From Acanthaster planci (lineage: Eukaryota > Echinodermata > Asteroidea > Valvatida > Acanthasteridae), in the NCBI RefSeq assembly GCF_001949145.1, contig NW_019091378.1:1731077-1755970 (forward strand): 24,894 nucleotides of DNA, in the 5' to 3' direction. Positions 9,645-20,553 of the stretch are shown here, piece after piece. A program made the translations under genes and the position numbers. The notes beneath the pieces are model-generated. The model saw only the letters and a list, made by a program, of their open reading frames with translations, was not told the DNA's origin and made no database searches. Each line of letters starts with the position of its first letter. Positions within the stretch are counted from its first letter, which is position 1.

Positions 9645-11122
9645 TATCTCCAACAATCAATTCACAGCACTAACCAGTAACTATAAGAAGAACAGATGTG
9701 TTCCATCACGAGTATGATCAGGAGGGCGGCAAAACAACACAAATGCTTTGACTGCTCAGGATGTTTGGAGGGTTGTTTCATTCATAACAAACTATGCAGA
9801 GACACATGCCATTGTCATCCCTAGGCGAACGAAGTGGGTGAACTCAAATGATCCACGTGTGCGGCTCCTTCCATCGAAGGGCAAGTCTTCAATTTGGCGT
9901 CAATACAGGGAGGGAATGGAGACCACTAACCAGGAACGTCTTGCCCAAGGTGATGAAATTTGATAGGAAGTGACATCCTCCACCATAGCCTCACCAGTAT
10001 AATATCACAACTCCTCGAAAAAGTTGATCATGAAAAGTTGTGAGAGAGGATCTTATAAGCCTACAATTTTTTTATAGTCAACAAAAAAATTTTTTGTCTT
10101 TTTAATGGCAGAATGATGTATTTCCTGATGTCCTTTTCTGAAAGAGCAAACCGCAAGCATGTGAGCTAAAGAACTTCTCACGACCTTTTTATTGAAGTAA
10201 CTGATTTTATTTCATACTGTTTATTTTTGTCTGTTATTTGGGCTGAAATTGCTCTGAGTAGCAAAACGCATGACGTTTGCTAAAATTTGATGCCAATTCT
10301 GCCCCTTCATCCTGACGACCAGACCAATGACAGATCTCTGTTGGGTCTGCTAGAGGTACAACAGGTCTGTCTGCCCTAGCGCTAATCTCCAGGATGAAGA
10401 AAAACAGCAATGACTAGCTGCTCAGGAGACACATCTTCACCATGTAAATACAGAGAGAGCTCTCTATCGGCAGCTGGTGGAGGAGACTGAGCAGATTCAA
10501 CTACCACAGCAAAGATCGGGCCCACATCCTGCTAACTCACAACAAATTACTACGCACTACAGTTTTGATTTTGCACAGCAGGTGCATTTCCCAGCGGATC
10601 CTCAACAGCCTGGACCCATCTACTTCCTCTGCCCCTTGGAGTGTGTTGGGAGGCACTGCCACAGCAAGTTAATTACTTCAAAGATGAGGGTATGGCAGTC
10701 ACTAAGGGATCGAACTCAGTATTAAGCTATCGGCACCATTTTTTCGAACATTATGGGTTTGGGAAGAGACCGTTCACTTGCACTTCGATAACTGCAGCGG
10801 CCAGAACAAGAATAAGTAGACCCTCAAGTACCTGTTGTGGCGGACCACACACCGACTTCACACTATTACATTCATCATCATTTTCTGGTTGTTGGCCACA
10901 CCAAATTCGCCCCTGATTGGTGTTTTAGATTGTTAAAGAAGGCCTACAGAGTACCTCCAGTATCTTGTCTGATTGACATCGAGCAGCTCTGCAAAGACAG
11001 TTTGTGCACTGGCGTGAGCATTCCATACCTTGTGGGTAACAAAGAGGGGGAGGTGAACGTTCCTTTCTTTGATTGGTGTACTTCAAGCCTCTTCCAGGGA
11101 TAAAGTCTGTTCACCACATGAG
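9645..11122 (+). pseudogene. frameshifted DDE-like transposase relic (DUF7869-like family)
   Basis: Segment 1 (9645-9951) starts after a polypyrimidine tract and AG. It reads TSNYKKNRCVPSRV, a TGA at 9715, SGGRQNN, then VVSFITNYAETHAI and LLPSKGKSSIWRQYREG, up to a possible donor GT near 9951. Segment 2 (about 10280-11122) reads PMTDLCWVC, TAG at 10351, NLQDEEKQQ, TGA at 10411, THLHHVNTERALYRQLVEET and HYSFDFAQQVHFP; then, after shifts near 10640, 10770, 10830 and 11077, QQVNYFKDEG, HFDNCSGQNKN, FLVVGHTKFAPDWCFRLLKK, EGEVNVPFFDW and YFKPLPGIKSVHHM, with a donor at 11123. These motifs in this order are what I recall of a widespread animal repeat family with an RNase H-like core, labelled DUF7869 in recent Pfam as far as I remember. 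The Asp of FDFAQ and of FDNC are candidate catalytic residues. At least four frameshifts and three stops make it dead. Confidence 0.75.
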
Positions 11123-11959
11123 GTATGTTATAGTGCGCAATGCCAGGTTGTACAGTCACTTTAAACAAAATTATTACGTGTACAAGTCCTCTGTAATTTG
11201 ACATTTCCAGCAATTTTGTATAATTAACTACATGTAATATGGTGTGATAAAAAATGAAGCACCGATAATCAAATCACAAATAAATTGAACAAAGATGTGC
11301 AATGTCTTTTTAATTTGACGGAATAATAGCACCATAAGGACCTGTGGCATGTGCTCAAGAATCCACTTTACTTTTTTCTAGTTCAATTTATATTTAGAAT
11401 GGATATGGAAGAAGAATGGATATGGAATACTCACCAAGAGTTGTATTTCGGGCTTGCTGTATACTCAACAAATTTCCAGTATAGAGGGTAGTTTGGTAAT
11501 TTCGTAGTAATGCAAAATGTTTGCAATTTTCCTGGGCGCTACCATGTTTGTCGAAGGTAGCCTTGATTCATTAGTGCGCCCTCTATTAACAGGCTTGAGT
11601 CATACATGTGCAAGCTTTGACGTTTTTGCATTAGTCGTATAAGTTAAAGGTTATCAGATATAGAAAGGAATCCGATGTCTAATCGATCAGAGAAGGTATG
11701 ATCTTCCCATATGGCAGCTTGTTTTTTTAATAAAGTAATCATATTTCTGAGAAAACAGCAAGATTCCTGACAAAAAACCGGCCCCCAACTTTTCAATCCG
11801 AAAATCGCGATAGCATACCACGTGATCCCATGACGTCATCAGCAGAACACAATGCGATTGAGTACTTCGACCTTTCACTGTCCATGCGTTGTTTCTTAGA
11901 TCCTCATACCGATGTGCTCGCCGTCAAAAATACTTGCTTAGCTATTTTTTTCTGCCGAT
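11123..11959. other. spacer and probable 5' flank of the THAP transposase
   Basis: No gene is seen. The first 500 bases are AT-rich and featureless. The last 150 hold a CACGTG and a TGACGTCA box described separately. No TATA box is obvious close to the ATG at 11960. I could not find a matching inverted terminal repeat downstream by eye. Confidence 0.45.
11819..11838 (+). promoter_or_regulatory. E-box plus CRE/ATF palindrome upstream of the THAP gene
   Basis: CACGTG (11819-11824) and the full 8-bp palindrome TGACGTCA (11831-11838) lie six bases apart, 122-141 bp upstream of the ATG at 11960. These are consensus sites for bHLH-zip and CREB/ATF factors and are placed as promoter elements would be. 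Use as a promoter is an inference. Confidence 0.45.
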
Positions 11960-12301
11960 ATGCAGGCACGACGTGTCGTTGGTGGTTGCAGCAACACCAC
12001 CAGTGAAGATATACATGTAAGTCTACACAAGTTCCCAAAAGATGAGAAACTTTTGAGAATTTGGACAACGAAAGTCCAACTCACAAGGGCAAAGTGGTCG
12101 GGGCCATCCGCAAGAAGTGTAATATGCAGCGCTCACTTCAACGAGAGTGATTTCGAGACTGCGCTCCACTGGAAATTTGGCAAGAAGAGAGCAAGAAAGC
12201 TGAAGGCAAATGCCACACCCACCAAGATTAAGCCAAGAAACCCCTCTACAGAAGTTGAGAAACGGAGGAGGGAAACTTCAGAGAAACGTGAAAAGAGACG
12301 G
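11960..12301 (+). CDS. intact THAP zinc-finger exon of the Kolobok-like gene
   Basis: This exon encodes 114 codons and ends exactly at a codon before the donor GGTGAGT. The THAP DNA-binding pattern C-x(2-4)-C-x(35-50)-C-x2-H is mostly present: Cys10 in VVGGCSNT, then SLHKFPKDEKLLRIW with the conserved Pro and Trp, then a Pro in WSGPSAR, and CSAHF supplying C-x2-H. Position 5, where the first Cys is expected, is Arg (CGT, one transition from TGT). The C-terminal third is a strongly basic helix (VEKRRRETSEKREKRR) that could act as a nuclear localisation signal or coiled coil. With one zinc ligand lost the finger may not fold. No stop or frameshift interrupts the exon. Confidence 0.85.
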
Positions 12302-15300
12302 GTGAGTTGACGGCCTGTCCGGAATTTGGGCACGTTGCCACGTGTGCTCATGTACATGTACATAGGTACGTAGCCTAGCCTACATGTACATCATGTACAT
12401 GCGTTACATTTACAGTACAGGTATTTGTATGCAAACATTATTCCTCCATGATGGACATGGAGGAACCTTAAAATCGCCGCCAACAAGTTTTAAATAAGTG
12501 TTCATTAATTCATTGATTGGTTATACCATGTCGCTTGCTGTGATATAGGCCTAGGCTTGCTTTCAACAAATATTGGGCACCTAGCCTGAGACCAACATGA
12601 CCAAGCTTGGCATAATTATGACGTTAGTAACAATACAGGCATGTATTAAGCATATGAATTATGGCTAGGCTAAAATGTTTTACTTAAATTAAATGTAACC
12701 ATAGTTACCAAACACGTGTCATGTGAGGATAATCCACTGTTACTGTTCAGTTATTCATTATCAGATCCTGTTCATGTTCCATGATGACTTATTTACTACT
12801 TTTGCCCTGATTTTGCTACTGTGGTCCTGTTTTGGCTTCTATGCCCGGCTGAACCTTTTCCCCATATATACCTCAATTATTCATCTTGAGCTCAATTATA
12901 GAATACAGGGCCACTCCAACAGTCTTGTGTTGTATGTACGTGGCTTGGGCATGTTGGGAAGATGTTTTTCCAAAGGGACAGGGAAGTCTGCGTATCAGTT
13001 GGCCTGCATTCCTAACTTGGACTAGCTTTTTAATTTTCTCCCCCTCCCCCAAAAAATAAATTGTGAAGTGATTTTTTACAAAATTATTTTTTAAAATTGA
13101 GGAAGTTTGTCAATTTTATTTCAATTACAGGAATTTGATATTTCAATTTTTCCTTCAGTTTTCCCTTGTTGTTTTGCTGGGGGGGTATTGGGTGAGTTGT
13201 TTTGCTGGGATTTTGATACTGTTCATTGGCACAATAAATAGTTTTATGTCCCAATTGCTTTTTCTTTCTCCCCAAGATGCTTGATGAGCTGCTGGCATCA
13301 AGCTCCACCGATGACAACTCCAGTTTGTCAGATTCCCCTTCCGAGCCCATGGAGACAGAGGAGTGTATTCCATCTGATGTAGAAAGTTCCGATGTGGTAA
13401 GAGAGAAACTTCAACAGTTGACTTCATGACTATGAAAGCAAGATTTGTCCTTTGCAAAGGAGACATTATACTACAATTAATATTTTGGTCATGGATATTT
13501 GAAAACAGTCAAATAATTAGATTTCAAAATTCGGTACTACTTTAAATACATGTTGGTCGGTGTTTCACCAGTGCAAGGATTGGAATATAACTTACAGATA
13601 CAAGTTTTTTTTGTTTTTCAGAACAAGCACAACTTGGGCTCATCTACACACATGGTGCCAATGAGGTCAAGATGCCAGATGAAGACTGTGGGCATAAGTG
13701 GCTACGCGTGTGAAACGTAAGAATAAATTATTGAAACAATGACAGAAAAATCAGGGGTATACATTTTGCTTGGCCTAATAAGACCCACATGTGTCCAAGG
13801 AATGATAAAAGTCTTTACTTTTATTTTAATCAAAAATAAGTCGCCAATTATTGCTTTTACTCAGTTTTTTTAATGATAATATGCCATATGCCAATATTTT
13901 ACTTCATACAGCTGTGCAGGCAACAGAGCGCACAAGAAGCCAAGGCATGTTGGCTAAGGAACCCACGACTTCCACTGGTGTCATGTGCAAGCTGTTAGAT
14001 GATGGCCCTGATGAGGAGAGTAGCAGCTCTGACGAGGAGGAAAATAGCCAGTCACAACCTGAGTCTCCTGGTTATACACCTGAATCATCTGGATCATCAT
14101 CAGGGTACCCCTCCACTCCCCATAAGAAAACAAAAAGACCCATCAAATGGTAAATTGTATTCCTCATTATTAATGTATGTCATAGGTGTGAGCAATAGTA
14201 ACCAGGTGAGGAAAGTAAGATTAAACCTACATGTACACTTGCACGTTTACATGTACATATATATTTATTTAATAGGAAAGAATTCCTGGCATAGATGCCT
14301 CATTTCTTACTATGACTTGAAAGGGACCAAAACTTTTAAATGTAATGATAGAAAAATTTCCACTTATTCTTCAAAAATACTTTTTTTTCTGCATGGCCCA
14401 GTAACTCTGCAGGACGTCTGAGTGGCATCCACAGAGGGAATTATTTCCATTTAATATTCTAGGTTATTGTTATTTTTCTTCAACAATTTCTTTTGAATGT
14501 TTTATGCAGGAAAAGAGGGATGAGCCTACATGCAGTGGTAGACTATGCTGAAATTGGCGGCATGAATGCCTATACAGAATGCAAGTATATTGTGTGTGCG
14601 TCCAGACTGTTTCCTCTACTAAAGAGATGCTTTGGTTGCGGATCCTATGATGTCGTCATCAGGCAAAGGGAGATTGGCACCCTGCTGTCAGTAACCCAGG
14701 AGTGCTGAAGTTGCAGTCTGGGGCAGCAGATCTGGGAGAGCCAGCCATGGTTCCAGAACATTCCATCTGGCAACATCCTCTTGTCAGCTGCCACACTGCA
14801 AATCCTCAACAATCTGAATGTGGCCTGCACGTCGAAGAGGACATTCTACAATCACCAGGTAAGCTTTCTGCAGCCGCTCATTGAGAAGAAATGGAAACCT
14901 CCAAATATGTCAGGGAGGAGATGCCTGCTATCCTACAAACATATGATGTATGGCACGTAGCTACGGGGAAACAAATTTTTCTCTGTCACGAATTGGTTCT
15001 GAAAATTCGAAAACACACTTTACATTTCTCTCAATGTCTCTCTTTATGGAACAGTAAACAGTGGATTAACATTTTAAATTTTCTTTTTCATTTAGCAATC
15101 TTGAATGGTCTTCATTTATTACTGTTTTGTTTTCTTCATTTGTGTGGAAGATAATGAAGCAAAACGCCGACATATTCTCGGTTATTCCCTCCCCCCCCAA
15201 AAAAAATTATGATGTACTTTGCAGCGGTGGAAAAGAAGATGCACAGCCTTGCCAAGAAGAAGGAGTGTAAGGAAGTCAGCCAATGGGAGAAGAGTGTGAG

Positions 15301-16675
15301 CAATCATGTATACTGAGTGGCAGCCTCAACCACAGATGAGGGGGAACTACGTGTTGCAAAATGGATGTCTCTCACCAACCACATCCAGGACATGCACCAT
15401 GGCCATTCGGACATCTTCCCCAACTGTTTGCACCGAAGAATCAAAGATGGAAAACGCAAGAAAAAATGGTTGAAATCTGGTAATGCAATTCATCCCTGTT
15501 TTATTTGCCGAAGTGACAAATTTATAATCCATTATAACTTTGTTGCATGGGAAATTTAATTACACAGGAAGGTAGAGTAGAAGTACTAATAAAAGTCATT
15601 TTTAAAACAATTTTTATGCCAGGAAGTGTTCTTGACAGAAATCTCGGCTCAGTATTGATACTCAAAAGGTTTTGTAATATTAAATGACCAAAACAGGAAT
15701 TTTATTTTAAATACAGGTACAGAGGCATGTGTACAAGTGTGTGGTGTGATTGAAAAGGCTAGCCTGGTCAAGGATATTCGGAAGATGTTGAGCTCACAAC
15801 AGACCTTATCACTGGAGTCCTTCCAAGGTCTCATCAACCAGTCTGCACCAAAGATGAAAGCTTTTTCACATGCGGGCATCATCAGCAGGTGAATAATTAT
15901 TAGCTTTCAACAGTTCTCTCCTCTTTTGAATGCCCGAGTTGAGGAGCTTTTTCAAATTGTATACAGTTCAGTTCATGACCATAACCATCTTGGGTCTCCT
16001 CAAGAATGTGACCAGTCAACATGCACAACCCACCCTAAAATTAAACCAAATTATTTTTGTACGTTTCAAAACCTGGTACATGTCGCTGTACATTTTTGTT
16101 AGGCACTTGATGCCAACTAGCATATGAAATAAATGTGAACACCTTTCTTGAGAAACTCACACATGTAGTATCCCTAAATATATTCAAAGAAATTCGTTCT
16201 CACTTGAAGCTTTATTTTCTTCCTGCATGAAAGGCTTCACCTTGCTGCACTCCACTACAATGAAAACAGCGACAGACAGCAGGCCACAACACAAGAAGGA
16301 GTCAAGTGTTACTGCCTCAGCAAACTTAAATACAAGAAGGGGGATGCCACAGTAAAGTCAATCAAAGATCAGTCAAACAAAATAAAATACAAATCCACTG
16401 TTATTCCACTTATATATTTTTTTCTCTAGAATAAAAAGAATTAAAACCACCTTTGATTTTTAAGGAAACAATGTAAAAACCAATGTGATTTCATCTCTTG
16501 AAATACAGCATATGTGGCAGACTTGATGGGAGAGATAGCAAGACTTGCTAACAAATCATCAAAGAAGACGAAACAGAAGAGGAAGAAGGCACCACCAAGC
16601 TTGGCCAATAGGTTCACCTATCCAACAAAACCAGAACTCATGGAACAGACCTGCAGTCGATTCAGTGTCAAGTAA
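11960..16675 (+). pseudogene. THAP-domain Kolobok-like transposase, spliced, internally deleted and interrupted
   Basis: Ten coding segments can be followed: 11960-12301 (THAP finger), 13277-13396 (LDELLASSSTDDN, acidic), 13622-13716, 13920-14149 (acidic Ser-rich), 14510 to about 14888, about 14889-14950, 15225-15479, 15716-15888, 16234-16351 and 16508-16675 (TAA). Phases agree at 12301/13277, 13396/13622, 14149/14510, 15479/15716 and 15888/16234; they do not at the exon 3/4 and last junctions. Segment 5 has two Cys pairs (RCFGCGS, EC..C) and then IWESQPWFQNIPSGNILLSA and TSKRTFYNHQ. Later segments read ILQTYDVWHV, AKWMSLTNHIQDMHHGHSD, LSLESFQGLINQSAPKM and LHLAALHYNENSDRQQA. In family members I recall, roughly 130-150 residues with the first catalytic acids lie between the NHQ and DVWH blocks; here they nearly abut near 14888. 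TGA stops lie at 14706 and 15314, the latter where TGG (Trp) is expected. The copy therefore cannot transpose itself. Confidence 0.8.
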
Positions 16676-17229
16676 ACAGCGCCAAGGACAGTTTTCAGGA
16701 GAACAAGAGGTCTCTCTGAAATTTCTGACAGATCAGTCACCTCAGTTGAGCGCCAACTTAACGGGCATGTGCTGTGCAAGAAACACGCATTTGGAACATT
16801 TTCCCACACTGCGCAAAGCTTGCTTGCTGGCATAAAATATCCAGTTGCAAGATCCTAAAATTCGTTTGAAAAACGTGTGCTCTGCTGCGGCAAAATGGGC
16901 ACCTGATAAAAATGATATATGTCATGTACATGTAATGATGTACAAAACATGCACATATGTGTACATAAACATGTACACTGTCTGTATAAAAAATAAAAAC
17001 CCTACAAATTGTATGCGATCTCCGTCTTTGCCCGACACAAGTTGCTCACTACGAAACATCTCGGTAAAACTTTCACAACTTGGCCTCATACCGCTGACAC
17101 AGTTCTATGCTTTTTCACAATGGCGTGGTAAATGAAATGGCACCTTAACAGTTTTCAGAGAAACACTTTCTTGGTTCCCTTACAATTTTACAAAATAAGG
17201 TCTATAATGTGATCTTCACAAGGCTAAAA
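16676..17229. other. 3' flank of the THAP transposase
   Basis: No further family motifs are visible after the TAA at 16673. AATAAA lies at 16992-16997, a candidate polyadenylation signal. A cluster of ACATGT/TACATGTA palindromes lies at 16920-16978. Plus-strand frames here are open but unrecognised. Confidence 0.45.
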
Positions 17230-17331
17230 TTACCAGTTGACGTTGCTGAGCCGTCCTTCATCGTCGTAGTCAACACCGGGAATTTCATGTTCACCGTCAC
17301 CATCGTCGCTTTCACTGTCAACCTCTGGCTT
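17230..17331 (-). CDS. possible small acidic C-terminal exon on the minus strand
   Basis: On the minus strand an AG (17333-17332) precedes 33 sense codons and a TAA (17232-17230). The peptide is strongly acidic, with SESDDGDGEHE and VDYDDEGR, about 40% Asp plus Glu. Immediately upstream on the same strand, in a different frame, lies FDEAFSEDDNSVEAG, also acidic, so the two may be parts of one acidic region split by a frameshift. Acidic low-complexity runs like this occur near the N-terminus of several transposase families, and also in many host proteins. No domain is seen and the putative acceptor has a poor pyrimidine tract. It could be chance. Confidence 0.25.
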   Translation of the reverse strand, partial: KPEVDSESDDGDGEHEIPGVDYDDEGRLSNVNW

Positions 17332-17841
17332 CTATATACCGTACACAGCAGTATCTGGCCGGCCTCAACACTGTTGTCATCCTCAGAAAATGCTTCATCG
17401 AAAACATCACGATCTACACTTTACTGTCTGATGATGATTCTGACAAACTTATTCAATTGGCCATTTTTTTCGTTGGTGGAAGTCTCATGGACACGTGTAT
17501 GTTTATATGTGTGTACAAACGGATGGTATGTTGTGCGATCAGTGAGCAACTTCAACCAGCTGATGATGTCATCAACTGATCTGTGGTCCCCAGCCGAAAG
17601 TGTTTTTTGGGGTGGGCGGGGCACGCTAAATAATTTTTTCCTTTTTAGGGTCGTTGTTTACAGGATAGATATTAAAATAGAGTTTATGAAATGGTTCAGC
17701 CTTTATTAACTCTTACAAAAGTTTTCTTGATATTATTTTTATTAGCTTTTTATTTCAAGTACCCTTTAACACAAAGGACTGTACAGGTAAGTTATACCTG
17801 ATACAGTATTGTCAGGAAGGGTGGGTAAGACAGAAATTAAA

Positions 17842-18107
17842 GGATACACCTCCTTTTCAAAGTTATCAAATAGAATCCCGTTGAATTACTGGTAACATGG
17901 CGCAAAAATGACGCATCACATGTACACAGACTCCTTACCAATCAGACCCAATTAAACTGTCTCTTATCCTTGATTTGCGCAGCGGGCGTTATCACTTGTC
18001 CATGGGTATTATCAAATGTTAATACACGGTCATGTGATGCGTTTTGCCCAATCGGAATAGAAAAACTGTCCTAGGTATTTATGAACGCACTTTGAAAGGG
18101 TGTATCT
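17842..18107. repeat. MITE-like palindromic element with terminal and internal inverted repeats
   Basis: The left end GGATACACCTCCTTTTCAAAGT (17842-17863; shown to mark the arm) is matched in inverted form by ACTTTGAAAGGGTGTATCT (18089-18107) with small differences. A second, nested pair is perfect: ACGCATCACATG (17911-17922) and CATGTGATGCGT (18031-18042), with the pairing extended by GCAAAA and TTTTGC. The element is about 266 bp, has no open frame of note and could fold on itself. Those are features of a miniature inverted-repeat element. The base before the left end follows TTAA (17837-17840), but the right flank lacks a clean TTAA, so the target-site duplication is unresolved. Confidence 0.6.
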
Positions 18108-18405
18108 TATTGTAATATCTTTTTTCATGTGTGTGATTTCGTGTGTGATTTTCTGTGTAACTAATTCCAATTTTTAATGAATTTTAAATGTGGTCATTGC
18201 GGCACACATGTAAGTTTTCCATTTTATTTTTGAAAATGGACAATAAACATAACAATAATAGTAACTGCTCTGAATCCAATCTTGAAATCCTGAAATAGTA
18301 TTAGTTTTAAAACGAAAAGGGCAATTTTGATCTGAATTTGATTTAATGTGAATCCTGTATTAGACTGCAATAGTTTCTACAAACAATTCATGCTATTTTC
18401 AATAG

Positions 18406-18809
18406 GAATGTTTTGCATTCCTTGCATCAAACATCAACCTTCAAGTAAAACTGGCATCTGGATGAAGAATGGAGGCAAGACCTACAAAGAACTGGCAAGA
18501 GAGCAAGAAATCAACTCCGCTACACGCCAGGTTTCAGTCCAAATTGAGGCAGATTTGACTGCATCACTCGCAAGTGGTGGGATCATCACAGCAATTACAA
18601 AACCATTTCTCTTGAGCAACATGTTTTCCCTCACTTCACTTCACGCCAAGTATTGGCTGTTGAAGAATGAAATTGCTCAAAGTTTCAACTTTGCGTCCCT
18701 GTTGCAGCTGCTTCAAAATGTTGGATGCCATTACTTGGAAAGCCTCCAATAAGTAAACGGACAAATTACATGTCAGAGAGGAGGATGCAAGAAATTATTC
18801 TTAACATAG
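18406..18809 (+). pseudogene. hAT-type (TTF-finger, DUF4371-like) transposase fragment
   Basis: The exon starts after TTTTCAATAG (AG ends at 18405) and runs to a donor GT at 18810. It reads MFCIPCIKH (a CxxC as in the TTF-type finger), GKTYKELAREQEI, a helical middle, then YWLLKNEIAQSFNFASLLQL and LQNVGCHYLESLQ. A one-base shift at 18750 leads to KRTNYMSERRMQEIILNI. This order matches what I recall of the segment before the hAT catalytic domain in ZNF862/KIAA1586-type proteins. The catalytic region and the C-terminal dimerisation domain are not found downstream; the next relic is a different hAT type with its own BED finger. It is a single surviving exon with a frameshift. Confidence 0.6.
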
Positions 18810-19430
18810 GTGAGTATTTGGGTTTGTAATGTTACATTCAGCCAGCCTATACATTTTTATCTTGCAGCAAAAACTGATTTTACAAAGAAGATTTTACAAA
18901 GTGGCTAAGAGATTCCATTTCAATTGCCAACGATTAAGAGATCAGCAATGACTGAATTTTGGCACTATGTTTCTGGCTCTTTAATTCTATTAAACACTGA
19001 AAGAGATTTACAACTGAAAACAAGGGAGGCATATGACAATTGATTTTAAGCCTATTAATAGTATAAACTTATCAGTTTTCAATGAATTGCTACTTGAAAT
19101 GCTACATGCACTTGAATTATACAGTCAGTGTTTGGTCTCTCCATTGCTCCATAGTCTCTCCGAGAAAAAATACTTGCCCTTCTAATTTTCTCAAGTTGAT
19201 AAATAAAGATTAAGAAATTTCCGAAAGAAAAACAACAGAATTTCAGTTGCATCATGTTGTTGCCTCCTTATCCGTGATGCGAAGTATCAGCTCAAACAAC
19301 TCAAACGCCACTCCTCAGTCCTCACTCACCTCAGTATTTCATGACTCGAGCATGGCAGAGCCTAGGGGAGAAATACATCTAGAAGCAAAGTCTTCCAAAA
19401 AGAAAATGACATTAGTGGTGTGGACCTACA
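18810..19430. other. AT-rich spacer between two hAT relics
   Basis: It starts with the donor at 18810. Short frames on both strands carry no recognisable motif. No repeat or RNA is recognised. Confidence 0.5.
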
Positions 19431-20553
19431 ATGTACTTCAGATTTGAGCCCGACAAAGATGGTGGAGCGCCCAAGAACAAAAGGAACAACAACATACATG
19501 TACACGTATAGTACTTCGTCTGCATCAAGAGCGCCAGCTGTAGATCTAGGAGCATCAATACCGATAAGTATGAACAACCCACAACAACAGAAGCTTCCTA
19601 CCAATCAATCAAGACAGAGCCCCGATGGAGAGTACAAACGGAAGCTGTGATGTATTTCCTTGCCAAGGACATGCTTCCTATCTACACTGTCGAAAAGCCA
19701 GGATTCAGAAACATGTTATGGAAGTGTGATCAACACTATGAGTTGCCAGACTGCACAGGTTTGGTATTAAAGGGTGCTATTCCACAGAGTATACACCAAA
19801 GTTAGGTCCTGGAGGAACTACAAGCAGAAGATTTATTCTCTGCCACAACAAATATGTGGTCAAGCTCCAATATGGAGCCCTACATGAGCTTCACAGTTCA
19901 CTACCTTCCGTCCTTTCTGCTGGAGAACCACACTGCAGAAAGTCTTGTCGATGTTCTCCAATTCACAATGGAACAACAGAGCCAACATTATGGCCACAAT
20001 CTGACAGATTGGCCATGGTTGAATTGTTTTGGCCACAACCTGAACTTGAGACTCTTTGTATGATCAGGAAACAATACAGGACTGGATACACATGGCCGCC
20101 TTTCTGAACTCACGCCACCATACTAACAACATGACAGAAGACCACACTTGAGCAACAAAGGCCATGGTCATGAATAAGATAACATCTATGGGTGAACAAG
20201 CCACACCAGCACCTGACTGATGTCATGCATGAAGAAGCAGAAAAATCATCAATACCAGTGACACAGTTCAAACATCACCAGCACCTAAGAAGTGTAAGCT
20301 GTCCATTGGAGGCATTCTTGCGAAGGAGCACAAGGACAACCTGCGCATGCCAAATGCTCAGCAGACAGATGTTGAACTGGAACATTACTTGGCGGTTGAT
20401 GTTGTAGATGGGGAAATGGACTGTGTCATGTGTTGGCTAAGCTACATGTGTCTGTGTATCTGTCCTACAAGTTCACCATCTGAACGGTTGTTTAGCACTG
20501 CAGGACATATAGTAACACAGGCAGTTGATGACGCTGGGGAAGTATCCTGGTGA
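19431..20553 (+). pseudogene. BED-finger (ZBED-type) hAT transposase relic with deletions
   Basis: A single frame runs from ATG 19431 to TGA 20061 with TAG stops at 19509 and 19803. It opens with MYFRFEPDKDG, the typical start of a BED finger, but the C2HC ligands that should follow are mostly lost. Next come KYEQPTTTEA, VMYFLAKDMLPIYTVEKPGF, LEELQAEDLFSATT and NMWSSSNMEPYMSFTVHYL. In active relatives the residue before MW is the first catalytic Asp; here it is Asn. Then HTAESLVDVLQFTMEQ joins directly to WLNCFGHNLNL, so the stretch carrying the second Asp (TTDNGSN-type) is deleted. After a gap, a second frame from about 20275 gives KKCKLSIGGILAKEH, DVELEHYLAV and PTSSPSERLFSTAGHIVTQ, the C-terminal hAT dimerisation signature, ending at 20553. 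All the major hAT landmarks appear in order but none is complete. Confidence 0.75.

Noticed and set aside
9645-11122. functional transposase with programmed frameshifts
   Set aside because: At least four shifts in both directions plus three stops are too many for recoding, and no slippery-site pattern is common to them.
12723-13025. 100-codon plus-strand open frame inside the first THAP intron
   Set aside because: The sequence is intron-like, with no family motif, and lies between consistent donor (12302) and acceptor (13276) sites.
17209-17709. 166-codon plus-strand open frame
   Set aside because: It lies opposite acidic minus-strand frames and its hydrophobic translation is what the complement of acidic codons gives. 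No domain or start context supports it.
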